Shown one piece after another: positions 8,649 through 17,489 of a stretch of 45,234 nucleotides of DNA. The notes beneath the pieces are model-generated. The model did not search any database. It worked only from the letters and a program-made list of their open reading frames with translations, and was not told the origin of the DNA. The position numbers and the translations under genes are program-made. The DNA is from Vicinamibacteria bacterium (GTDB taxonomy: Bacteria; Acidobacteriota; Vicinamibacteria; Fen-336; JAGNNV01). The stretch lies in assembly GCA_019694155.1 (NCBI GenBank), contig JAIBCN010000061.1:1-45234 (forward strand), read 5' to 3'. Each line of letters starts with the position of its first letter. The stretch's first letter is position 1.

Positions 8649-10085
8649 ATGAGCTCAACCTCCCTTCGCGACTTCCTCGAGATTCCCTACGACCAGCTCG
8701 AGGAAATGAACCTCGAGGTGAAAGAGGAGCGCATCGCCCGGGCGCCCGAGGGCAAGATCCGCGAGAAGCGCCTGCGCTATCTCAAGGAGGAGAAGCGGAT
8801 CAAGGCGGTCACGGTGTGCTTCACCGACCTCGAAGGACGGCTCCACATGCTGGACTACGACAAGAAGTTCCTCCTCGGGTCAGCCGACAACCTCACCTTC
8901 GACGGGTCCTCGGTCCGCGGGTTCACCGCCCAGCAGGAATCGGACCTGCGCCTCGCCATCGACTGGGCGTCGTTCTACTGGCTGCCCTCGGATGTCTTCG
9001 GCCCGGGCAAGGTGCTGGTCTTCGGCGAGGTCCTGGATCGGGACGGCGAGCCCTACGTGGGTGACATGCGCGCGACCCTCAAGGCCTACATGAAGAAGCT
9101 CTACGACAAGGACGGCACGGTGTGCCACGCCGCCAACGAGATCGAGGGCTTCCTCTTCAACGGGCGCGACGCGGAGCGCCGCTACCACGAGACGGGCAGG
9201 TTCGACTTCATCTCCACCGGCGGCTACTACCACTCGCTGCCCGGCGACGCCCTGCGCCGTTTCATCGACCACGCCGCCGAAGTCCAGCGCGCCATGGGCT
9301 TCCAGAACGAGAAGGACCACCCCGAGGTGGCGCCCTCCCAGTTCGAGATGAACTACTCCTACACCGAGGCCCTCATCGCTTCCGACCAGATCCAGCTCTA
9401 CAAGCTGCTCTGCCGGCAGGTCGCCCAGAACTACGACATGACCGCGTCGTTCCTCCCGAAGCCCGTCACCGGCGTGAACGGCAACGGCATGCACACGAAC
9501 CTGTCGATCAACCGGAAGGGCAAGAACCTCTTCTACGACGCGAAGGGCCCGGACATGCTGTCGAAGGCGGGCTGGGACTTCGTCGACCGGATCCTCACGA
9601 GCGCCAACGACATCTGCCTCATGCTGAACTCGTCGGTGAACTCCTACCGCCGCCTCGATCCGCACTACGAGGCCCCCAACCAGATCAAGGCTTCGGCCAT
9701 CAACCGCGGCGCCATGATCCGGATCCCCCTCGGCAACGAGCGAAGCAAGCGCGTCGAGGTCCGCTCGGTGGCCCCCGACGCGAACCCCTACATGGCGATC
9801 TACGCGATGCTCCGCACCGGGCTCGAAGGGCCCGTCTCGGAGAAGGACGACGATCGCAAGGAGCGCACGCGCTTCCTGCCCGACAACATCTATGACGCGG
9901 TCCGCCTCTTCAAGGGCAGCGACTTCATCAAGAAGCTGATCGGAGAGGATGTCGCCTCCAAGTACGCGGAGCTGAAGATGGCTTCGGCCGAGCGTTGCCC
10001 CAAGGCCCTCGGCTCGCTCATCAAGACCGCCGAGATCCAGTTCCACCACGAGGTCACGAACCAGTACCTCTGGAGTCAGTTCTGA
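8649..10085 (+). CDS. glnA: Glutamine synthetase type I
   Basis: This is a 478-aa enzyme that makes glutamine from glutamate, ammonia and ATP, central to nitrogen assimilation in the cytoplasm. AAGGAGATACC precedes ATG 8649. GS signatures are clear: LTFDGSSVRGF in the beta-grasp domain, NEIEGFLF and FEMNYSYTEAL for metal ligands, NGNGMHTNLSI for ammonium and glutamate binding, SSVNSYRRLDPHYEAPN, and RVEVRSVAPDANPY. The beta-grasp domain is preceded by about 45 extra charged residues. A Tyr occurs in LPDNIYDAVRL where GSI-beta enzymes are adenylylated, but its flanks do not match the usual NLYDLPPE, so control by adenylylation is doubtful. It is transcribed divergently from the pilus ATPase. 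Confidence 0.97.
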   Translation: MSSTSLRDFLEIPYDQLEEMNLEVKEERIARAPEGKIREKRLRYLKEEKRIKAVTVCFTDLEGRLHMLDYDKKFLLGSADNLTFDGSSVRGFTAQQESDLRLAIDWASFYWLPSDVFGPGKVLVFGEVLDRDGEPYVGDMRATLKAYMKKLYDKDGTVCHAANEIEGFLFNGRDAERRYHETGRFDFISTGGYYHSLPGDALRRFIDHAAEVQRAMGFQNEKDHPEVAPSQFEMNYSYTEALIASDQIQLYKLLCRQVAQNYDMTASFLPKPVTGVNGNGMHTNLSINRKGKNLFYDAKGPDMLSKAGWDFVDRILTSANDICLMLNSSVNSYRRLDPHYEAPNQIKASAINRGAMIRIPLGNERSKRVEVRSVAPDANPYMAIYAMLRTGLEGPVSEKDDDRKERTRFLPDNIYDAVRLFKGSDFIKKLIGEDVASKYAELKMASAERCPKALGSLIKTAEIQFHHEVTNQYLWSQF

Positions 10086-10118
10086 TTCCGTGCGGGCCAA
10101 AGGCCCGCGAACGAATCA
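10083..10118 (+). terminator. Hairpin at the end of glnA
   Basis: A perfect stem, GCGGGCC-AAA-GGCCCGC (10092-10108), lies inside an outer pair TGATTC/GAATCA (10083-10088 and 10113-10118) that begins with the glnA stop codon. There is no T-tract, so it may be a rho-independent terminator variant or an mRNA-stabilising hairpin. Confidence 0.5.
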
Positions 10119-10124
10119 GAAGTG

Positions 10125-10169
10125 CCGTCATTGCGAGGCCCGCTCCACAGGAGCGGGCCGAAGCAATCC
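10125..10169 (+). repeat. CGTCATTGCGAGG-type interspersed repeat, copy A
   Basis: It runs from CCGTCATTGCGAGGCC to GGCCGAAGCAATCC, with a palindromic centre (CCCGCTCC-ACA-GGAGCGGG). Further copies lie at 11576-11620, 23586-23631 (inverted) and 27707-27745 (inverted). Confidence 0.75.
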
Positions 10170-10523
10170 CACCGGACGCGGCAGCGCCGGCCTCGGTATC
10201 GCTCAGACCACTCCACCGCTGTCTTGACCCAGCCCGAGACTCTCCAGGTCGAACTGACTCCGGCTCCACCCCGTGGTGACGCGAAACAATTCGTGAGGTT
10301 CATCGACTCGCTTCCTCCCGGCACAATGACGAAAGAGGAGAGACGCAGCCTATTTTCGGCGATTCACCTTGAACCCGACCCTTCACACCATCGCGTGGCC
10401 CAATGGGGCGGATCTCGCACCCGAGTTCCTTCACGCCAGGCTTCGAGTTCCGGCGTAGGCCCCTTACCGCCGCCCGGTTTCGCCAGAACCCCGAAACTCG
10501 GCTCCGGCCCCTCCGAGCCACTC
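10170..10523. other. Gap between repeat A and helicase remnant; no intact gene
   Basis: These 354 bp carry no convincing gene. They may be the decayed upstream part of the helicase remnant that follows, but no domain can be recognised. Confidence 0.4.
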
Positions 10524-11557
10524 ACGACCGAGACCGCGGTGCAATTCGCGGTGCGCGCGGTCCACTACATGGAAGACGGCGTCCTCGCCATCCAGGGCCC
10601 TCGTCCCCTATCCTGAACCTCCTCAAGGCAGTCCTGGACCTGACCCCGCACGACCCCATCGCCGTAGCCCACAAAGGCGACGAAGACCAGATGGACGGTT
10701 CCCATCCGATGATCACCCCCCTCCCCACCAACGAGGCGGCGCTCCAGGCCCTCCAGACCCGCACCGCCAACGTGGTCGGCGGCACCGTGTGGATGTGGGC
10801 GCGCGAGGAGTTCGCGAACTCCATCGACGTCCTCTTCATCGACGAAGCGGCCCAGATGTCCCTCGCCAAGCGCGAAGCCTGCCCCGTCGTCCTCCTGGGC
10901 GACCCCCAGCAACGGCCCCCCTCCCTCACCATCCCCAAAGACCGCGGCATCTTCCTCCCCATCACCTGGCGTCTGGCCCCAACCATCGCCACCTTCACCT
11001 CCGACCTCTTCTACGAAGGCCTCCTCACCTCCAAACCAGGCCTCGAGAACCAGATCCTCACCGGCGCCAGTGATTTCGATGGCAGCGGCCTCCACCTCCT
11101 CGAAGTCCCCCACGAAGGCAACCGCAACTCTCATCTCCCACCTCACCCAAGCCCCCTCCAGTTGGATCAACGAAAACCGCGAACCCAAGCGAGTGACCGG
11201 CGAAGACATCCTCGTGGTGGCGCCGTACAACGCCCAGGTAACCCGCCTCACCGAACGCCTAGCCCCGACCGGCGCCCGGGTCGGCACGGTGGACAAGTTC
11301 CAGGGCCAGGAAGCCGCGATCGTCATCTACTCGATGGCGACCTCACGCCCCGAAGACGCCCCCGCGGCCTGGAGTTCCTCTACAGCCTGAACCGCCTCAA
11401 CGTCGCCACGTCCCGCGCCCGCTGCGCCGCCATCCTTGTCATGAGCCCCCGCCTGTTCGAGCCCGAGTGCAAAACGCCCCGCCAGATGAAGCTGGCGAAT
11501 GCGCTGTGCCGGTTTCGGGAGATGGCCGCCCACGCTCCATCCACCGCGATGAGCTGA
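10524..11557 (+). pseudogene. Remnant of a DNA2/NAM7-type SF1 helicase (RecB-like nuclease fusion family)
   Basis: Helicase motifs appear in the correct order but in several frames. AVHYMEDGVLAIQGP should lead into the P-loop, yet the GKT-containing stretch is deleted and the frame changes. ILNLLKAVLDL, then VLFIDEAAQMSL (motif II) and VVLLGDPQQ (motif III) follow; about 25 residues normally present after LGDPQQ are missing before DRGIFLPITWRL (motif IV). A second frameshift gives DILVVAPYNAQV and GTVDKFQGQEAAIVIYS (motif V), and a third gives LNRLNVATSRARCAAILVMS (motif VI). Without Walker A the product cannot be an ATPase. The remnant lies between two copies of the same short repeat. Confidence 0.85.
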
Positions 11558-11575
11558 CTGGACCACTTGACGTCG

Positions 11576-11620
11576 CCGTCATTGCGAGGCCAAGTCCGTT
11601 GGTACCGGGCCGAAGCAATC
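11576..11620 (+). repeat. CGTCATTGCGAGG-type interspersed repeat, copy B
   Basis: CCGTCATTGCGAGGCC and GGGCCGAAGCAATC flank a centre that contains CCGTTGGTACCGG. The same centre recurs in copy D at 27707-27745. It lies between the helicase remnant and the methyltransferase gene. Confidence 0.75.
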
Positions 11621-11741
11621 TCGCCCCCTACGGCCCGCCCACGACTGCGCAGCCGCAACACCCCCATACGAACGTATCAAATTGACGGATCGGTGCGAGA
11701 AACGGTCCTCAAACGGACACGGAGTCTCTTAGCGTTTCTCG

Positions 11742-13229
11742 ATGAGTTCTTCGATTGATGGCGCGCCGCTCGCCACCTCGCATGGCGTGAGGCCCGAAGA
11801 GAAATGGGCAACTGTGGAAAGGGGCGTGGGTTCGGTCCAGGCATTCCTTTTTCCGGAAGACGCGGCCTCGCTGGTGCCTTCCGGCCCGGAAACCGCGGTC
11901 CTCGGAGGGGCCACTGAGGATACACGCCGCATTCATAATTCGCAGTCGGGAGCGGATTGCAGCGCAACTGATGTAGAAAGGGCCGACGCTATTCGGAGGC
12001 AACGGCCCGCAGCACCAAAGATGAAGAACATCAATCGCCGACAATCCAGAGGTGGCCTCTTCGCGACGAAGCGGAGCCCTGACGAATTGGACCTGTTCCG
12101 GAGCCGCTTGGCGGGAGCGACTCGCAAGGGAAAACCCTATCGGCTCATTGACTTGTTCTGTGGCGCCGGAGGGATGTCTCTCGGTTTTGTGCAGTCCGGC
12201 CATGGATTCAAGCCAATTTGGGCCAATGACTTCGATTCGCATGCCGCCGCCACCTACAACCAGAACTTTGGCGCTCACTGCACGAACGAAGACATTGTCG
12301 ACGTGCTCGCTGACCCCGCGTTTACCGTTCCCGCGGCCGATGTCGTCATTGGCGGACCACCTTGCCAGGGTTTCAGCTTGCTGAATAAGGGGCGAGCGAT
12401 CGACCCTCGAAAGCAACTGTGGCGGCCTTTCATGGACGTTGTTGAGAGGTCGGGGGCATCCATCTTTGTCATGGAAAATGTCCCTCAACTCCTCAACTCC
12501 GTGGAGCACGGTGAGATCGCAGGAGTGGCGGAGCAGATGGGATTCAAGTTGGACTGGGCGGCGCTGTGTGCAGCTGACTACGGCGTGCCCCAGGTGCGAT
12601 GGAGAGCATTCATCATCGGTAGCAAGTCCGTCGAGCCGTCAACACAGTTTCCTCCCCGGCGAACTCACGTGGCTGCTGATCGGAGCTCACGCCGAGCCTT
12701 CAAGACTGATGACATTCCGGCAGTCGTTCAGGCGGCGCCGTATCAGACCGTTCGCGACGCCATCGGCGACCTGCCACGGCCCAGTGGAACCGAGATCAAG
12801 GAGATTGCCCCGCCACTAGATCTTCATTTCGGGCGCCAGCCCACGGAGAAGAGCCTCAAGAGATACAAGGCCATTCCAAGAGAGGGAATGAACCGTTTCG
12901 ACCTTCAACGAAACGCGCCGGAACTGACGCCTGCGTGCTGGATCCGGAAGACGTCCGGGGGGACAGATCTATTCGGGCGGCTTTGGTGGGATCGGCCCTC
13001 CGTGACAATTAGGACGGAGTTCTACAAGCCGGAGAAGGGCAGGTACCTGCATCCGCAACAGCATCGGCCGATAACGCACAGAGAGGCGGCGCGGTTGCAG
13101 TCCTTCCCGGACGAGTTTCGGTTTCTCGGCACGAAAATTGAGGTGGCCAAGCAGATCGGAAACGCCGTGCCGCCAGTCTTGGCTTCTCGAATCGCTGATT
13201 GTGTGGCGGCGTTGCTGCTCACCCGCTAA
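11742..13229 (+). CDS. dcm: DNA (cytosine-5-)-methyltransferase
   Basis: This 495-aa enzyme transfers a methyl group from AdoMet to C5 of cytosine in a specific DNA site. Motif I is DLFCGAGGMSLGF (137-149), motif IV GGPPCQGFS with the catalytic Cys at 208, motif VI MENVPQL (ENV 245-247), motif VIII QVRWRAF (284-290), and the final motifs IX-X include AKQIGNAVPPVLA. About 130 residues precede motif I; an internal ATG at 12021 could also start the protein, and neither has a strong ribosome site. Vsr and an HNH nuclease follow directly, as expected for a restriction-modification locus where Vsr repairs T:G mismatches made by deamination of 5-methylcytosine. Confidence 0.93.
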   Translation: MSSSIDGAPLATSHGVRPEEKWATVERGVGSVQAFLFPEDAASLVPSGPETAVLGGATEDTRRIHNSQSGADCSATDVERADAIRRQRPAAPKMKNINRRQSRGGLFATKRSPDELDLFRSRLAGATRKGKPYRLIDLFCGAGGMSLGFVQSGHGFKPIWANDFDSHAAATYNQNFGAHCTNEDIVDVLADPAFTVPAADVVIGGPPCQGFSLLNKGRAIDPRKQLWRPFMDVVERSGASIFVMENVPQLLNSVEHGEIAGVAEQMGFKLDWAALCAADYGVPQVRWRAFIIGSKSVEPSTQFPPRRTHVAADRSSRRAFKTDDIPAVVQAAPYQTVRDAIGDLPRPSGTEIKEIAPPLDLHFGRQPTEKSLKRYKAIPREGMNRFDLQRNAPELTPACWIRKTSGGTDLFGRLWWDRPSVTIRTEFYKPEKGRYLHPQQHRPITHREAARLQSFPDEFRFLGTKIEVAKQIGNAVPPVLASRIADCVAALLLTR

Positions 13230-13242
13230 GGCAGCAAGATCG

Positions 13243-13656
13243 GTGACCGATGTCTTCTCTCGAGTCGAGCGAAGCCGGATCATGCGCGGAATTCGGACCA
13301 AGAACACAAGACCCGAACTGCAGGTGCGGTCGGCCATCCACAGGATGGGCTACCGCTTCCGCCTGCACCGTCGCGACCTGCCTGGGCGCCCTGATATTGT
13401 CCTTGCTCGACATCAGACTGTGGTGTTCGTGCACGGTTGCTTTTGGCACCGGCACCGGCGTTGCAAGCGAGCTACTATTCCTCAGGCAAATCGGGCGTTC
13501 TGGGCTGCGAAACTGACCAAAAACGCCACGCGAGATCTTCTGACCGTGAAAACCCTGAGAAGACTCGGCTGGCGGGTCCTAACGGTTTGGTCCTGCCAGA
13601 CCAAGGATCCGCATCGTTTGGAAGAGACACTCAGAAAGGCTCTCCCTAGTGACTAG
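13243..13656 (+). CDS. vsr: Very short patch repair endonuclease (Vsr)
   Basis: This 137-aa protein has GTG 13243 as the first usable start after the methyltransferase stop, which leaves a 13-bp gap. Family features are visible at nearly E. coli numbering: DVFSRVERSRIMRGIRTKNT at the N-terminus, catalytic Asp 51 in GRPDIVLA, GCFWHRH with Cys66, His69 and His71, Cys74, and LGWRVLTVWSC with Cys118 as zinc ligand. Vsr nicks 5' of the T in T:G mismatches that arise by deamination of methylated cytosine, so it protects the target of the adjacent methyltransferase. Its stop overlaps the HNH gene by 8 bp, indicating one transcript. Confidence 0.93.
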   Translation: MTDVFSRVERSRIMRGIRTKNTRPELQVRSAIHRMGYRFRLHRRDLPGRPDIVLARHQTVVFVHGCFWHRHRRCKRATIPQANRAFWAAKLTKNATRDLLTVKTLRRLGWRVLTVWSCQTKDPHRLEETLRKALPSD

Positions 13657-14584
13657 AACCGAATCCCCGGAGGACGCGAAACGAGCGCTCTCGGAGCTGG
13701 TTGCCAAGTTCGACGCATCGCTCGTCGACGATGTGCGGCCCAGAGTCCTGCAGCTGATACCGATCCACCGGGCTCTCAGGAGACTCGGTGTCTCCTACTT
13801 CCCGGACGCCTCCGATGGTGCCGCCCGTGATCGGATCCTGCAGTACTTCCAGCGGTATCCGCAGACTGTCATCAACGGGAAGGAGTTGATGATCGTGGCG
13901 GGAATTCAGGAGTGGGCGAGGCGACTTCGCGAACTCCGCGTTGAGTTCGGCTGGAAGATCATGAGCGGAAAGATGCTCGCCGAACTCTCTGCCGAGAGTG
14001 CTAAGGCGGGCGAGCCGGAGCCGCCACCTTTCCCTGGAGTGAAGCCGACCGATTACGTTCTGGTCGACAAGGTTCAGGACAAGGAAACGGCCACTCGCTG
14101 GCGAGAAGCGAACTCGATACGCAAGCGAAAAGACCTTGCCGTCGCGGACAGAATTCTGGCGCTGCTCAAACTGAATGTTGGGAAACAGGTAACTGGCGAA
14201 GAGCTACGCAACGTCGCTGGCCCCAGGGAATGGACCCGACGGGTCAGAGAGCTCCGAACAGACTACGGCTGGCCGATCTCCACAAAGCCCACCGGTCGTC
14301 CAGACCTACCGATTGGCGTCTATGTGCTGGAGAGCCTGAATCAAGCGCCCGAGCACGACCGAAAGATCCCCGACCCAGTCAGGAGAAAGGTGCTCCTCAG
14401 AGACGGTCATAAGTGTTCGCGGTGCGGCTGGTCACACGGCAGTTGGAACGCATCTGATCCCCGGAACCTTGAGGTTCATCACGTTGAACATCACGCGCAG
14501 GGCGGCAGTAACCTCGAAGAGAACCTCCTAACCTTATGCAATATTTGTCACGACGAGGAACACAGGCTGCACCGCCGCCGGTAG
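13649..14584 (+). CDS. HNH endonuclease with two N-terminal sequence repeats (candidate restriction enzyme)
   Basis: This 311-aa protein starts at GTG 13649 inside the end of vsr. Two internal repeats can be aligned at about residues 56-102 and 167-214: ILQYFQRYP.TVINGKEL..VAG..EWARRLREL...GW and ILALLKL..QVTGEEL.NVAGPREWTRRVREL...GW. They look like winged-helix DNA-binding units. The C-terminal HNH domain (254-308) has CSRCG, EVHHVEHHAQGG, NLEENLLTLCNICHDEEH, with two zinc-binding Cys pairs. The position after the methyltransferase and Vsr suggests that this is the cognate restriction nuclease. Specificity cannot be read from the sequence. Confidence 0.88.
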   Translation: MTRTESPEDAKRALSELVAKFDASLVDDVRPRVLQLIPIHRALRRLGVSYFPDASDGAARDRILQYFQRYPQTVINGKELMIVAGIQEWARRLRELRVEFGWKIMSGKMLAELSAESAKAGEPEPPPFPGVKPTDYVLVDKVQDKETATRWREANSIRKRKDLAVADRILALLKLNVGKQVTGEELRNVAGPREWTRRVRELRTDYGWPISTKPTGRPDLPIGVYVLESLNQAPEHDRKIPDPVRRKVLLRDGHKCSRCGWSHGSWNASDPRNLEVHHVEHHAQGGSNLEENLLTLCNICHDEEHRLHRRR

Positions 14585-14662
14585 AAGCCGGTGCTTTCCC
14601 TCAGGGCACAGGCCGGTTCTATGCCCACTGAAGATCCAGACGCCTCCGGGTCCTCGAATGTT

Positions 14663-16609
14663 TCACACGGCGAACGCAAACGCGTAGTTGCCGTTGGGGA
14701 ACCGGATTTGCGGCCACCAGGCGCCGCCTGCACCAGCCTCACCCTTCGTCCTGAGCAGAAAGAGTGTCAACTTGTCGTCCGGCACCCGTCCGTCTTCACC
14801 ACCGGTCAGGATGCCCTGGGTCTCACGCCGGTTCTTGTCGAGGGCCCGGTCACGATCAACGTAGACATAGCCCTCCGCCTGCTTCCGCAGGTTCCCAAAC
14901 TGGGTAATCGACTCGGCAACGGCGATAGGGTCCCAGACCATTTCTGAGGCCTGGGGGTCCGGGAGCGTCAGTTCGATCAGCCCGCGCAACTCTGCGAGCG
15001 GTAACTGGACGTATCCCTTGTCTTCTATCTTGGCGAGCCGCGCGTCCAGTTGCCGCGTCAACGCCTCGCTCGCCTTGTCTCGCACCACATTCGCCGGGTT
15101 GTAGATGCTCCCCCCTGCATATGCGCCGATCGCGCCCGGTGCCAGTACATTCTTCCTTGTGGGGCTCAGTGCCCCCTCTACATAAACGCCCCGGAAGGCT
15201 TCACTGGGGCTTCGCGCGATGAGCTCGCGGAGTCCGCGCTCCATCCGGTGAACAGCACGAAACACGGTATGCAGCGCATTCGGCAAGAACAGGCGCAGAA
15301 GGCCGATATCGGCCTTCCGATACCCGTACATTCTCGCGTGCTGAAGGACGGTGTCCGCTTGCGGCTTCTTTGGGTGACGCCCGTAGTAGCTGACGAGAAG
15401 GTTCTTGATAGTCACCCCCCGGCCCAGCTTGTTGCCACCGACAAACAAGTTGTATGGAGAGCGAACTGCAACATCCTCGTCCGTCTCGCCATTTACTAGT
15501 TTGACGGTGATGCCTGGCGAGAAGAAGGCGATCGCTTCCATTAGGGCGTCAAAGCCGGGCTTCTGCATCGCAGGGTGGGTGGTCGCTAGATCGTCGAAGG
15601 CCGCCCTGAGTCGCCTTATCAGGGCAGGATCCTTCGCGCGCGCGTCTCTCGCCAGCTCGATCTGGTACTTTCGAAGTAGAGCCTCTATATGCCGATGGTC
15701 ATCCTTCCGGGTGCTTACATGGCAAAGGAACGCACAGTTTTGATCGACCTCAAGAAGCCGTTTTTGGGTCGCCCCGACCATGAAGGTATCCAGCGCCAGG
15801 AGGAGCGATGCCGGAATCTCGAGCGTAGGCGTGGGCTGGCCCCCCGACGTCAGTCTCGCGATATCGGCCAATGGGAACTCCCTGATGAGGGACGACGCGT
15901 CTCCGAAGAACTCTTCCCCTCCGACGTATCCCTCGCCGGGGTGACTCAACACCGTGAATTCCGGGCGGAAGTCGTGACTTGGGGCCTGAAGAAAGAGCGC
16001 CTGCGGCGTGGCCGTAACCTGGATATAGGTGTTCTTCTCGAAGAACCCGCGGAGCTCAACAATGCAGTCGTTGATCCGACTCCTGGTGCCGTCAGCCTTT
16101 CGCTCGCGAGTGTTGAGGCTCGCCTGGTCCGCTTCGTCGTCCATGATCAGGCAACTCAGGCCGCGGACGTTTCCTTTCTTGAAGTTGTCGATAAGGGTTC
16201 CCAGAAGGCTCGCATTCTTCGTCATTACGATGGCGCACGTGCCGCTCTTTATTCTTCTAAGGAACGAGTCGCAATCTTTGATGTCGCCTTTCCCAATGAT
16301 GCCCATCCCTGGAAACGCCTCTCGTACTCGACCCAGCGTCTGCTCGTACAAGGGATCATTGTCCGAGGTCAGAATCAGAAGCGTCCTGTAGCCCTCATCC
16401 GCGCCCATCGCGCCTGTCGCAGCGAGGACACCGGTCTTGCCGCTTTGCACCAAGCCATAGATGAGCCCATTCTTCTCTTCCGCGCCCCCGCTGAGCGGGT
16501 TCGCCCATTTCCCCGCAACTTCGACCGCGGTGTCGTGGATCTCTGCGACCTCCTCCTTGTTGGCGATCTGCTTGCTCAGGAGATGCAGCACCTGCTCAAT
16601 GTGGTTCAT
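14663..16609 (-). CDS. Z1-domain (superfamily II-like) ATPase of a restriction-modification locus
   Basis: This 648-aa protein has ATG 16609 chosen because it forms an ATGA overlap with the upstream gene and has AGGAAGG in front. It has Walker A GLVQSGKTG (52-60), Walker B LIMDDEADQASLN (about 170), the SF2-like VTATPQALFL (about 210), and later GNKLGRGVTIKNLLVSYY and ADTVLQHARMYGYR, the latter with arginine-finger character. These define the Z1 endonuclease-associated family, which is known from restriction-modification loci with C5 methyltransferases and Vsr. It is convergent with the methyltransferase-Vsr-HNH genes, with a 78-bp gap, so both halves probably form one system. Confidence 0.88.
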   Translation of the reverse strand: MNHIEQVLHLLSKQIANKEEVAEIHDTAVEVAGKWANPLSGGAEEKNGLIYGLVQSGKTGVLAATGAMGADEGYRTLLILTSDNDPLYEQTLGRVREAFPGMGIIGKGDIKDCDSFLRRIKSGTCAIVMTKNASLLGTLIDNFKKGNVRGLSCLIMDDEADQASLNTRERKADGTRSRINDCIVELRGFFEKNTYIQVTATPQALFLQAPSHDFRPEFTVLSHPGEGYVGGEEFFGDASSLIREFPLADIARLTSGGQPTPTLEIPASLLLALDTFMVGATQKRLLEVDQNCAFLCHVSTRKDDHRHIEALLRKYQIELARDARAKDPALIRRLRAAFDDLATTHPAMQKPGFDALMEAIAFFSPGITVKLVNGETDEDVAVRSPYNLFVGGNKLGRGVTIKNLLVSYYGRHPKKPQADTVLQHARMYGYRKADIGLLRLFLPNALHTVFRAVHRMERGLRELIARSPSEAFRGVYVEGALSPTRKNVLAPGAIGAYAGGSIYNPANVVRDKASEALTRQLDARLAKIEDKGYVQLPLAELRGLIELTLPDPQASEMVWDPIAVAESITQFGNLRKQAEGYVYVDRDRALDKNRRETQGILTGGEDGRVPDDKLTLFLLRTKGEAGAGGAWWPQIRFPNGNYAFAFAV

Positions 16610-17040
16610 GACCTTCCTCGGTTGGCTATGAGTCGCGGCCAAAGGGATGGAGCGATCTTTCGGTCGAGCGCGCCATCGGGGCCAGAAATAGTGTAGTGCT
16701 GGCCGTGGCGGCGCGAGGACGAGAGGTGGATCGAATTGTCACCGGAGCCGGCGATATCGCAAAAGGCCCCGTACGCAAGGAGGGCGACCCCATCGGAGCC
16801 GCACACAAGTGCCATCACTAGCTCGGACACCTCCGCCCGCTTCTTCAGGAGTGCCCGTTCATCGGGCATAAACGTGAACGCCCAAGGGCTCCTCCCTTTC
16901 GTGCTGTATTTGATATGCAGCACGAGGTCATTATTGGCGATGAAGAACGGATCTTCGTATTTCAGATTGATGGCTCCACCGCCACGCACCAGCTGGTGTA
17001 TCGCAGCGCCTTCGTAGAACTCTTGTTTCTTGATTGCCAT
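16606..17040 (-). CDS. 144-aa protein of unknown function coupled to the Z1 ATPase
   Basis: The start is ATG 17040 (MAIKKQEFYEG) with AGG directly in front, and the stop overlaps the Z1 start (ATGA). No family is recognised with certainty. The N-terminal half has alternating beta-like stretches (NNDLVLHIKYSTKG, PWAFTFMPDE). A helical centre follows (ALLKKRAEVSELVMALVCG), then a Ser/Arg-rich region (SSSRRHGQHY). Size and tight coupling suggest an accessory subunit or specificity partner of the Z1 ATPase. There are no membrane segments. Confidence 0.75.
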   Translation of the reverse strand: MAIKKQEFYEGAAIHQLVRGGGAINLKYEDPFFIANNDLVLHIKYSTKGRSPWAFTFMPDERALLKKRAEVSELVMALVCGSDGVALLAYGAFCDIAGSGDNSIHLSSSRRHGQHYTISGPDGALDRKIAPSLWPRLIANRGRS

Positions 17041-17269
17041 CCTAGTTCCCCGGTTCCTCGCCCTGCATTGCCAGCCGCCGCGCAACGGGTCGTCAGTGCA
17101 TAGCCACTCGAGACGGTAGACTAGCGCAGCCCGTCCAGGTTGCGATGAGCGCTGATGGAATTCGGGGTGGGTTCGGGGCGCGACGCGCAAGGGTCGCCAG
17201 CCTTGCGGACCGGGTCGTTCGGAAGCGAGCCCGCACAAACTTGGACCTGGGGTTGAAAGGAGACGGAAG
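17041..17269. promoter_or_regulatory. Divergent intergenic region
   Basis: These 229 bp separate the divergent 144-aa/Z1 genes and the 72-aa gene, so they must hold both promoters. I see no consensus -10/-35 pair. The plus-strand end has a clear ribosome-binding site, AAAGGAG, at about 17258. Confidence 0.35.
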
Positions 17270-17488
17270 ATGACGACCGTCAAGAGGCGTCGGAAGGTAA
17301 CAGCCCATGTCGACCAGACCTTTGAGCTAAAACGAAGGGGCTACTCGCTTCGTCTAGACGTTGCGTCCCGCGGGAAGCGTCTCGGCAAGCTGCATATTGG
17401 GCGTGGCTCAGTCATTTGGTTTGGTCGGAAATGGAAGACGGGGCGGCGCCTGTCGTGGCTGAGGTTCGCAGCCTTGATGGAGGCATGA
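17270..17488 (+). CDS. Small basic protein, 72 aa, unknown
   Basis: ATG 17270 follows AAAGGAGACGGAAG, a strong ribosome-binding site. The protein is rich in Arg and Lys and starts MTTVKRRRKVTAHVDQ. Its second half, KLHIGRGSVIWFGRKW then RLSWLRFAALMEA, resembles small conserved proteins with a short beta-hairpin and terminal helix. The stop codon (17486-17488) lies directly before the next frame, so the two genes are probably co-translated. A regulatory or antitoxin-like role for the following DUF3800-type gene is possible but unproven. Confidence 0.6.
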   Translation: MTTVKRRRKVTAHVDQTFELKRRGYSLRLDVASRGKRLGKLHIGRGSVIWFGRKWKTGRRLSWLRFAALMEA

Positions 17489-17489
17489 C

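Noticed and set aside
8880..10100. Long minus-strand frame over glnA
   Set aside because: Antisense shadow of glutamine synthetase.
10480..11620. Insertion sequence between repeat copies A and B
   Set aside because: The enclosed DNA encodes helicase motifs, not a transposase, and the flanking repeats also occur elsewhere singly.
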